Position numbers and translations under genes: made by a program. Source: an uncultured Kineosporia sp. (GTDB taxonomy: Bacteria; Actinomycetota; Actinomycetes; Actinomycetales; Kineosporiaceae). From it: a DNA stretch of 8,080 bases. This document shows positions 1 through 5,309 of the stretch, piece by piece (position 1 is the stretch's first letter; each line of letters begins with the position of its first letter). Under the pieces are notes generated by a model. It had not been told where the DNA came from and ran no database searches. It saw nothing but the letters and a program-made list of their open reading frames with translations. Where the stretch lies: assembly GCA_937859855.1 (NCBI GenBank), contig CALMAR010000043.1:1-8080 (forward strand), written 5' to 3'.

Positions 1-110
1 CATCGGGGGTACGACTGGACGCCGATCTGATGCAGCGCATCGATGACATCCTCGCTCCGGTGGCTGAAACCGATCCTGCGCTGACCCAGAGCCCAAATCC
101 CCGCCCCTGA
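1..110 (+). CDS. Aldo/keto reductase, C-terminal fragment (cut by window start)
   Basis: An open frame starting at base 3 runs to a TGA at 108-110 and gives about 35 residues, including VRLDADLMQRIDDILAPV and ending in SPNPRP. The pattern of a short helix with LDADLxxRID, then an acidic ERDPA-like stretch, then a proline-rich SP..RP end is what I recall at the C-terminus of actinobacterial aldo/keto reductases, which are NADPH-dependent TIM-barrel carbonyl reductases. The catalytic residues lie outside the window, so the family call rests on this tail only. It converges on the antiporter gene, with only 34 bp between the two stop codons. Family call is moderately sure; substrate unknown. Confidence 0.6.
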   Translation, partial: SGVRLDADLMQRIDDILAPVAETDPALTQSPNPRP

Positions 111-116
111 GGGAGG

Positions 117-158
117 CTACCCGGCGTGGGACTACCCGGCTGGGCTACTCGGCTGGGA
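117..158. repeat. Three imperfect 13-15 bp tandem units over the antiporter stop codon
   Basis: Units are 117-131 (CTACCCGGCGTGGGA), 132-144 (CTACCCGGCTGGG) and 145-158 (CTACTCGGCTGGGA). The third contains the TAG stop of the antiporter (minus strand, 147-145) and its last codons. Unit lengths are unequal, so the repeat is not in one reading frame. It fills nearly all of the gap between two convergent genes. It has no clear hairpin of its own, so I do not call it a terminator; replication slippage is a simple explanation. Confidence 0.6.
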
Positions 159-1746
159 CCGGTCCGAGCAGGCGCACCTCTTCGGCGTCCATGGTGGCCT
201 GAACCTCGCGCAGCACGATGTCGTCGATACGGTTGGCGTCCCGCAGCTCGGTGACCGCCTGCCGTTTGTAGGCCAGCACCCCCAGTTTCAGGTCGCGCAC
301 CCGGTCCTTGGCCTGATGGCGGGCCTGATCGCGAGCCTGATCGCCGTCGCTCGGCGAGTTGCCCCAGCCGGTCAGCTCCAAATGTTTCTGATACTCCTGC
401 CGCACCTGGTCCAGCAGCTCGCCGTCGACGCCCAGGTCGGCCGCCACCTGCGGCAGCGCGTTCAGCCCGGCCCGGGCGGCGCTGCGCTGGGCCAGCTGCA
501 GCTCCTCCTGGCGCGCGGTGTCCTCGGGCAGCCGCGCCCAGCGGATCACGGCGGGCAGCGTCGTCCCCTGCACGATGATGGTCAGCAGGATCACCACTGA
601 CGTCGTGAAGACCAGCAGATCTCGGTCCGGCAGCCGGTCTCCGGAGTTGATGGCAGATGGGACGGCGAGCGCGGCGGCCAGGGACACTGCGCCGCGGAAC
701 CCGGCCCAGCCCACGGCGGTCCTGGTTCGCCAGTCCACCCGCCGTGCCCGCTGGACATCTCGCCGGTCGATGGCCCGGACCGCGAACGTCGCCAGATGGC
801 CCCAGAGCAGCCGGGTTCCGACGACGACCAGAGTCACGACCAGAGCGAGCACCAGAGCCCGCGCCGTGCTGGTGCTGTCGATGCCCCGCACGGCCTGAGG
901 GATCTGGATACCGACGAAGACGAACAGCCCGCCGTTCAGCATGAACGTGGAAATGTCCCAGAAAGCGAACGCCTGAGTGCGCGACCGGGCACTGATCACC
1001 CGCGGGCTCGCCTGAGTCAGCACGAGTCCGCTCACCACGACCGCCACCACTCCACTGGAGTGCACCGCTTGCGCCAGCAGATAGGCGGTGAATGGGGTCA
1101 GCACACTCAACCCGGCCTCGCGCAGCGGGTCCTCCAGGCGTCGGCGGAGGAACACGACCAGGCCACCGATCAGCAGCCCGGCCGCGATGCCGCCCGCATA
1201 GGAGCCGGCGAACCTGGCCACAATCGCGACCGGACCGGGGATGTCGCCGCTGACCGCGACACCGACCGTGATGGCGAACAGCACCAGCGCCGTCCCATCA
1301 TTGATCAGGCTCTCGGCTCGCAAAGTGGTCAGCGTGCGCCGGGGCATCCGCTTGGCCAGCCCGGCGACGGCCGACGCGTCGGTCGGGGCGAGCACGGCGC
1401 CCAGGATCCACGCGGCCGACGAGTCCATCCCGAGCGCCTGCGCGGTGAATGCGACGGCAACCATCGTGATGATCACCAAGCCGACACTGGACATCACGAT
1501 CACCCGCAGATTGGCGCGGATCTCACGCAGGCTGGTGTTCAGGCTCTCCCAGTAAAGGATCGCGGGCAGGAACAGGAACAGGACGATGTCGGGGTCGAGG
1601 CCCACATGCGACAGCGCCGGCATCAACCCCAGCAGTCCGCCCAGCACGATCAGGAGCACCGGCGGCGCCACACTGAACCGGCCGCCGAGCGTCGTCCCGA
1701 TCAGGACGGTGACGCCGAGAACGACCAGAATCTCAAGCGCCGGCAC
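145..1746 (-). CDS. CPA1-family Na+/H+ antiporter
   Basis: Predicted 533-residue inner-membrane cation/proton antiporter (CPA1/NhaP-type), exchanging external H+ for cytoplasmic Na+ or K+. The first ~405 residues are a chain of hydrophobic segments starting right at the N-terminus. Family signatures seen: LFLPAILYWESL (about 58-69), APTDASAV (120-127, with T122 and D123), ESLINDG (145-151) with the CPA1-type Asn-Asp pair N149-D150, and GFRGAVSLAAALAVP near 345-362. Residues ~408-533 form a charged cytoplasmic tail, including DQAR/DQAR/HQAK encoded by a 12-bp DNA repeat. The start is GTG at 1746-1744, giving MPALEILVVLG, which fits family N-termini. No good Shine-Dalgarno lies directly before it, and a short leader ORF overlaps it. 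Family is confident; ion specificity (Na+ versus K+) cannot be told. Confidence 0.93.
   Translation of the reverse strand: MPALEILVVLGVTVLIGTTLGGRFSVAPPVLLIVLGGLLGLMPALSHVGLDPDIVLFLFLPAILYWESLNTSLREIRANLRVIVMSSVGLVIITMVAVAFTAQALGMDSSAAWILGAVLAPTDASAVAGLAKRMPRRTLTTLRAESLINDGTALVLFAITVGVAVSGDIPGPVAIVARFAGSYAGGIAAGLLIGGLVVFLRRRLEDPLREAGLSVLTPFTAYLLAQAVHSSGVVAVVVSGLVLTQASPRVISARSRTQAFAFWDISTFMLNGGLFVFVGIQIPQAVRGIDSTSTARALVLALVVTLVVVGTRLLWGHLATFAVRAIDRRDVQRARRVDWRTRTAVGWAGFRGAVSLAAALAVPSAINSGDRLPDRDLLVFTTSVVILLTIIVQGTTLPAVIRWARLPEDTARQEELQLAQRSAARAGLNALPQVAADLGVDGELLDQVRQEYQKHLELTGWGNSPSDGDQARDQARHQAKDRVRDLKLGVLAYKRQAVTELRDANRIDDIVLREVQATMDAEEVRLLGPVPAE
311..346. repeat. 12-bp in-frame triplicated repeat in antiporter tail
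   Basis: Three adjacent 12-bp units, 311-322 (GCCTGATGGCGG), 323-334 (GCCTGATCGCGA) and 335-346 (GCCTGATCGCCG), differ from each other at a few bases. On the minus strand they encode DQAR-DQAR-HQAK at about residues 469-480. Since the unit is a multiple of three, copy-number change would keep the frame and only lengthen or shorten a charged, probably helical segment of the cytoplasmic tail. Confidence 0.75.
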
Positions 1747-1780
1747 GTGAAACCCGGCTGACTGTGCGGAGGCTGTTCAT
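1733..1780 (-). CDS. Possible 15-codon leader ORF upstream of the antiporter
   Basis: On the minus strand an ATG at 1780-1778 opens a 15-codon frame, MNSLRTVSRVSRAGA, that stops with TGA at 1735-1733. It overlaps the antiporter GTG start (1746-1744) in another frame. The strongest ribosome-binding sequence here, AAGGAGG at 1799-1793, lies 12 nt before this ATG, which is longer than ideal. The overlap would allow translational coupling. The alternative is that it is a chance short ORF and the antiporter mRNA starts further downstream. Confidence 0.25.
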   Translation of the reverse strand: MNSLRTVSRVSRAGA

Positions 1781-1797
1781 AGCCGAATTCTGCCTCC
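1768..1797 (-). promoter_or_regulatory. Possible SD-masking hairpin in antiporter leader
   Basis: On the minus strand GGAGGC (1797-1792), part of the AAGGAGG ribosome site, can pair with GCCTCC (1773-1768). The leader-ORF ATG would then sit in the loop. A competing smaller hairpin, GGCT (1784-1781) with AGCC (1774-1771), uses the same GCC bases, so the two pairings exclude each other. This could be a simple translational switch, but a 6-bp stem in GC-rich DNA can arise by chance. It lies in the 106-bp divergent region between antiporter and deaminase. Confidence 0.25.
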
Positions 1798-1852
1798 TTC
1801 AGGCCGTTCAGCCTGGACGTCCACCACGAGCAGGGGGAAGTGTGGGCCAGCA

Positions 1853-2935
1853 ATGCAGGCTGAGCCGGGCGGAACTGGAGAACGCGTGATCACCGAGGAC
1901 GACTACCTTCGCCTGCTGCCGAAGACGGAGTTGCACTGCCACTTCGTGTCCACGATGCCGGCCACGCTGCTGGTTGGCCTGGCGGCCAAGCACGGCGTGG
2001 AGCTGCCCACGACCGATCCGGAGCGGCTCTTCAGGTACGACGACCTGACTGATTTCCTGGTCGCCTTCCGCGCGGCGCACGCATCCACCCGGGATCCTTC
2101 GGACTTCGAGCAGATCGCTTACCAAGGAGTACAGATCGGTGTCGGGCGGGGGAATCTGAAGTACCGCGAGTACTTCGTCAACCCTCAGTACTTCGCCGCC
2201 CATGGTCTCTCCTATCGGCAGGTGCTGGAGCCGATCATCTCGGGCCTGCGGGCGGCTGAAGCCGACTACGGGGTCGGGTTCCGGCTGATCCCGGCGATCA
2301 ACCGGCGCGACGGGGGTGCGGCCGCGGTGGAACTGGTCGAGCAGGTGATCGCCAACCCGATCGACGAAGTGGTGGGCATCGGCATGGATGACCTGACCCT
2401 CGACGGCCGCGAGGATCCGCGTCAGTTCGCCGCTGCCTGTGCCCTCGCCCGGCGGCATGGCCTGCGCACCTGCGCCCATGTGGGGGAGACGCCGGGCGCG
2501 AGCATGGACGACGTCCGCTTCGTGCTGGAAGAGCTGGCGGTCGACCGGATCGACCACGGCTACCGGATCGTGGATGATCCGGTGCTGGTCGCGCGGGCGC
2601 TGGAGCTGGGAACATTCTTCACCGTCACCCCGGTGTCGACCACGATCTGCTCCGGCTGGGAGCTGAATTCCGGGCACCGGATCGCGGCCATGATCCGGGC
2701 TGGGCTGCGGGTCACCATCGCTACCGACGATGCCATGTTCTTCCGCACCGATATCGGCCGTGAGTACCGGGAAGCCCTGCCCGCGCTGGGGTTTGGGACC
2801 GGCGCGGCCGCCCGGATCGCCCGGGCCGGCGTGGAGGCTGCCTGGTGCGACGACGCGCAACGCGCCGCTCTGCGCGGCTCCTTCGCCGGGGAGATCACCG
2901 CCCTGGACGCCGCCTTGCACCCGGCGGAAGTTTGA
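1853..2935 (+). CDS. Adenosine/adenine deaminase-family amidohydrolase
   Basis: Zinc-dependent purine (deoxy)nucleoside or base deaminase of the adenosine deaminase family, removing the 6-amino group in purine salvage or a related pathway. Numbering from the ATG at 1853 (360 aa), expected active-site residues are present: HxH at H28/H30 in LPKTELHCH, G177, the zinc ligand H209 and catalytic E212 in AHVGE, H235 in RIDHGYR, and D292-D293 in IATDDAMFF. The usual TDDP/SDDP proline is missing, leaving TDDA. The following FRTDIGREYREAL resembles the DDPAMFGTDLNREY stretch I recall from adenine deaminase-like members. A better start may be GTG at 1886 (residue 12), which has GGAG at 1877-1880 with a 5-nt spacer; the ATG at 1853 has only a distant AGGGGGAAG. 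The gene is divergent from the antiporter and convergent with the flavoprotein. Substrate (adenosine, adenine, or aminodeoxyfutalosine) is not decidable here. Confidence 0.9.
   Translation: MQAEPGGTGERVITEDDYLRLLPKTELHCHFVSTMPATLLVGLAAKHGVELPTTDPERLFRYDDLTDFLVAFRAAHASTRDPSDFEQIAYQGVQIGVGRGNLKYREYFVNPQYFAAHGLSYRQVLEPIISGLRAAEADYGVGFRLIPAINRRDGGAAAVELVEQVIANPIDEVVGIGMDDLTLDGREDPRQFAAACALARRHGLRTCAHVGETPGASMDDVRFVLEELAVDRIDHGYRIVDDPVLVARALELGTFFTVTPVSTTICSGWELNSGHRIAAMIRAGLRVTIATDDAMFFRTDIGREYREALPALGFGTGAAARIARAGVEAAWCDDAQRAALRGSFAGEITALDAALHPAEV
1877..1880 (+). promoter_or_regulatory. Shine-Dalgarno favouring the GTG 1886 start of the deaminase
   Basis: GGAG followed by AACGC and then GTG at 1886-1888, in frame with the ATG at 1853. 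Starting here gives VITEDDYLRLLPKTELH (first residue read as Met), which places the metal-binding HxH about 17 residues from the N-terminus, as is usual in the family. I favour this start over the ATG 33 bases upstream. Confidence 0.5.
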
Positions 2936-2952
2936 TCCGCTTGCTCACCGGG

Positions 2953-4335
2953 TCAGGTCAGAGCTGGCTGGACGACCTGGCCGATCCGCAGTACCCCGTC
3001 CGGGTCGTTCTCCTGCGCTAGGGCCGTCAGCCGGGCCAGAGTCCGCGGGTGGTAACAACGAGCCTGGTGACCCGGGTCGGCGCTGGCGCCGAAGTTGGGC
3101 AGGACACCGCCGGTGGCCCAGGGTTGCATCGCGGCCAGCACGGCAGCCCCATGCGCGGGGACCGCGCCGGCGATGGGGGGCACGAGTGCGCCGGCGATGA
3201 ACAGGTTGTATGCCGCATCCCGGTGGCAGAACGCGCTCGGATGCTGGCCGGGCCGGGCGAGGGCCCCGCCGAGCAGTCGCAGTTCGACCATCACCTGCGG
3301 GGACGGCGCAGCAGGACCGGCCAGGGCGATCAGTGCATCGACCGCCTCGCCCGGCAACTCGCGCAGCAGCGCGGACCGCTCGCATAACGGCATCGGGTCG
3401 GCCGGATCCGCGTGCACCGCGCCGATCGCCGTCAGCGGCATCATCGCCACGGTGTCGATCAGCGGAGCGGCAACGGCTCGGATCGGTGCCAGCGTGGCCG
3501 CAGCCTCCGCCTCACTGGCCACACTGGTGAACCGGACGGCTACGGTCAGCTTCCCGGCCAGCGGCGGCGGGACGCCGGGCAGCGCTGGCAGCCGCAGCAG
3601 GGCCGCTGATGTGTTGGCGTGTTCGGGCAGGCCCATACTCCAGGATCGCCAGGCGTGCAGCACCGCAGCGGCGTCGCGCCCATCGAAATAGATCGCGCCA
3701 CCATAGATCTCAGTGAGCGGCAGCAGGTCCAGCTCGACGGCGGTGACGATGCCGAGCGTGCCCTTCCCGCCGCGCAGGCCCCAGAAGAGGCCGGCCTGCT
3801 CGGCCGGTGTCACGCGCAGCTGACGTCCGTCGCCGGTGACGACCTCGAAGGCGCGGACCCGGTCGGAGGAGAGCCCCCCGGTCCGGGTCAGCGGGCCGAT
3901 CCCGCCGCCGGTCAGGAAACCCGCCACGCCAACGCCGGGTGCCGCACCGGCCAGCGGGGTCAGGCCATATGGCGCGGCCGCCTCAATCACCTGCTGCCAC
4001 ACCAGTCCTGCGCCGATCCTGGCCCGTCGCGCTGAAGCGTCGATGCTCAGCTCGGTGAGCTGACCCGTGTGGATCAGGATGACGTCCTCAGCTATCGGCA
4101 GTGCGCCGTGCCCGGTGCGCTGGACGGCGACCCGCAGGCCGCTGGTGGCGGCGAACCGGACGGTTTCGGCGACGTCGGCCGCGTCGGCCACCGAGACCAC
4201 CGCGGCCGGGTGCACGGGAACGGCCACATTCCAGGGAGTGGCCAGCTCGTAACCCTTCTCACCGGGCAGCGCCAGCGAACCGGTCAGGACTGAGCGCAGG
4301 CGGTCGAACCCAAGGAGGGTCTCTACAGTGCTCAC
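2953..4335 (-). CDS. FAD-binding oxidoreductase, berberine-bridge type (PCMH + BBE)
   Basis: Predicted 460-residue soluble flavoprotein oxidase/dehydrogenase. The N-terminal PCMH-type FAD domain starts near residue 40 (HPAAVVSVADAADVAETVRF) and contains RTGHGA with H76, aligned with the histidine that carries covalent FAD in this family. Then come GAAPGVGVAGFLTGGGIG (~130-147) and RGGKGTLGIV. The C-terminus is a BBE segment (GGVLPNFGA, then YHPRTLARLTAL and NDPDGVLR). The second flavin-linking cysteine of bicovalent members is replaced (GAAP for GCCP-like), so mono-covalent or non-covalent FAD is expected. I chose GTG at 4335-4333 because AAGGA lies 9 nt upstream (4349-4345); an in-frame TTG at 4395 would place that site inside the gene. 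It is divergent from padR, with operators between them. Such enzymes oxidise sugars, alkaloids or polyketide intermediates; the substrate here is unknown. Confidence 0.9.
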   Translation of the reverse strand: MSTVETLLGFDRLRSVLTGSLALPGEKGYELATPWNVAVPVHPAAVVSVADAADVAETVRFAATSGLRVAVQRTGHGALPIAEDVILIHTGQLTELSIDASARRARIGAGLVWQQVIEAAAPYGLTPLAGAAPGVGVAGFLTGGGIGPLTRTGGLSSDRVRAFEVVTGDGRQLRVTPAEQAGLFWGLRGGKGTLGIVTAVELDLLPLTEIYGGAIYFDGRDAAAVLHAWRSWSMGLPEHANTSAALLRLPALPGVPPPLAGKLTVAVRFTSVASEAEAAATLAPIRAVAAPLIDTVAMMPLTAIGAVHADPADPMPLCERSALLRELPGEAVDALIALAGPAAPSPQVMVELRLLGGALARPGQHPSAFCHRDAAYNLFIAGALVPPIAGAVPAHGAAVLAAMQPWATGGVLPNFGASADPGHQARCYHPRTLARLTALAQENDPDGVLRIGQVVQPALT

Positions 4336-4344
4336 GTTGATCGT

Positions 4345-4349
4345 TCCTT
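4345..4349 (-). promoter_or_regulatory. Shine-Dalgarno of the FAD oxidoreductase
   Basis: AAGGA on the minus strand, 9 nt before the GTG at 4335-4333. It decides this start over the in-frame TTG at 4395-4393, whose added residues are low-complexity Pro/Gly/Gln and unlike a family N-terminus. Confidence 0.7.
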
Positions 4350-4437
4350 CTGTTTGTGGTTGCGGGGGAGACGCTTTCGGACCGCCGCCGGGCAACTGCG
4401 GGTGGAAACGGATCCGCGGTCAGCGACGAAGCACCGA

Positions 4438-4454
4438 TACTGCCCTGTGCAGTA
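4438..4454. promoter_or_regulatory. Operator site 1, probable PadR-binding palindrome
   Basis: TACTGCCCTGTGCAGTA is a perfect 6-bp inverted repeat (TACTGC/GCAGTA) with a 5-bp centre. It lies just downstream of the predicted transcription start of the oxidoreductase, so a bound protein would block initiation or escape. Site 2 shares 14 of 17 positions. The right arm overlaps the 10-bp palindrome GCAGTACTGC (4449-4458), which adds an extra TACTGCC half-site at 4453-4459. Assignment to the adjacent PadR protein is inferred from position and symmetry. Confidence 0.75.
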
Positions 4455-4463
4455 CTGCCGAGA

Positions 4464-4492
4464 ATTAGACACTGCCCTTGGCAGTATGTCAA
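4464..4492 (-). promoter_or_regulatory. Sigma-70-type promoter of the FAD oxidoreductase
   Basis: On the minus strand: -35 TTGACA (4492-4487, perfect match), a 17-bp spacer (4486-4470), then -10 TCTAAT (4469-4464, 5 of 6 to TATAAT). The spacer is exactly operator site 2. Transcription would start around 4456-4458, leaving a leader of about 120 nt before the GTG at 4335. The -35 lies only 9 bp from the padR start codon, so the two divergent units share one compact control region. Confidence 0.7.
4470..4486. promoter_or_regulatory. Operator site 2, within the promoter spacer
   Basis: CACTGCCCTTGGCAGTA contains ACTGCC-CTT-GGCAGT, a perfect 6-bp inverted repeat with 3-bp centre. It matches site 1 at the outer positions of both arms. 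Its centre (4478) is 32 bp from that of site 1 (4446), about three helical turns, so two repressor dimers would sit on the same DNA face. It ends 15 bp before the padR ATG, so autoregulation is likely. Confidence 0.75.
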
Positions 4493-4501
4493 CGTTGGTA
4501 G

Positions 4502-5134
4502 ATGCCGCGAGAGCGCACCACCACCTCATACGCGATCCTTGGGCTGCTGACCGTTCGTAACTGGACGACGTACGAGCTCGCCCAGCAGGTACGGCGCAGC
4601 CTGAACTGGTTCTGGCCGCGGGCCGAGCGCAAGCTCTACGACGAGCCCAAGTACTTGGTTCAGGACGGCCTGGCCACGGCGACCCGGGAGCTCACCGGAC
4701 GACGAGGCCGGACCGTGTACCAGGTGACGGAGGCCGGACGTAACGCTCTGCGTGACTGGCTCGGTCAGCCTCCGGCCCCCCGCACCAGCGAGTTCGAGGG
4801 CCTGGTCAAGGTCTTCTTCGCTGACGCCGGTTCCAAGCAGCAGCTGCTGACGACCCTGGACCGGATCGAGCAGGAGGCCGATCAGCGGATCGCGACCCTG
4901 GCTGAGTTCGCCACCAGCGCGATGCCTTTCCCGCGTCGCCTGCATCTGCGAGCACTCACCCTGACGTTTCAGTACGAGCAGGAAAAGGCCCTGCGTGACT
5001 GGGCCCGATGGGCTCGCCAACAGGTTGAGGTATGGACCGCCGCCGATGACCCGGGTCAATGGGACGCCGCCGCTGTGCTTAAGGAACTGGCCGCACGGGA
5101 GTCACCGGCGGGTCAGCACCCGGAGCCGTCCTGA
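4502..5134 (+). CDS. PadR-family transcriptional repressor
   Basis: A 210-residue DNA-binding protein. Residues ~8-88 form the PadR winged helix: SYAILGLLTVRNWTTYELAQQ, then FWPRAERKLYDEPKYLVQDGL (recognition-helix region) and the wing GRRGRTVYQVTEAGR. Residues ~95-185 form the helical C-terminal dimerisation domain (Vir_act_alpha_C type), with FEGLVKVFFADAGSKQQLL and a long amphipathic helix. PadR proteins are usually ligand-responsive homodimeric repressors that act on a neighbouring gene and on themselves. Here it is divergent from a flavoenzyme with two matching palindromes between, so that enzyme is the probable target. The ATG at 4502 has no strong Shine-Dalgarno (only TTGGTAG before it), suggesting weak or nearly leaderless translation. 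Inducer unknown. Confidence 0.93.
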   Translation: MPRERTTTSYAILGLLTVRNWTTYELAQQVRRSLNWFWPRAERKLYDEPKYLVQDGLATATRELTGRRGRTVYQVTEAGRNALRDWLGQPPAPRTSEFEGLVKVFFADAGSKQQLLTTLDRIEQEADQRIATLAEFATSAMPFPRRLHLRALTLTFQYEQEKALRDWARWARQQVEVWTAADDPGQWDAAAVLKELAARESPAGQHPEPS

Positions 5135-5162
5135 ATCGGCGGCGGCATCACATCGGCGGGGC

Positions 5163-5183
5163 CGCTGCGCCCGTTACGCAGCG
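5163..5183 (+). terminator. Possible hairpin terminator after padR
   Basis: CGCTGCG (5163-5169) and CGCAGCG (5177-5183) form a 7-bp GC-rich stem with a 7-nt loop, beginning 29 bp after the padR stop. There is no T-tract, but actinobacterial terminators often lack one. It lies in the 175-bp gap before the secreted protein gene. In the rest of the gap I see only a weak TTGAAT (5219-5224) and no clear -10 for the next gene. Confidence 0.4.
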
Positions 5184-5309
5184 AAATGCGCGTTCACTAC
5201 CTGATTCGCCGCTACATCTTGAATGACATCAGCCAGCATGATTTTCTGAGCCCGATTGCGTTCTCACTGTCGAGCGGCGCACGCGGGTCTAGGAAGCAGG
5301 TCGTCCAGC

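Noticed and set aside
796..1761. Long plus-strand open frame (321 codons) antisense to the antiporter
   Set aside because: Its product is rich in His, Arg, Gln and Asp with no recognisable domain, which is typical of an antisense shadow in high-GC DNA. The opposite strand encodes a clear CPA1 antiporter.
1808..2920. 370-codon minus-strand open frame over the deaminase
   Set aside because: No domain signature and a compositionally odd product. The plus strand carries all deaminase catalytic motifs.
2936..2952. Terminator between the convergent deaminase and oxidoreductase genes
   Set aside because: Only 17 bp separate the stops and no stable hairpin is visible there.
4336..4395. Upstream TTG start extending the oxidoreductase by 20 residues
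   Set aside because: The extension is Pro/Gly/Gln-rich, contains the good Shine-Dalgarno of the GTG at 4335, and has no family resemblance.
5256..5309. Upstream ATG for the beta-helix protein
   Set aside because: The 18 extra residues would precede the signal peptide and do not resemble one; the ATG at 5310 gives a standard signal sequence.
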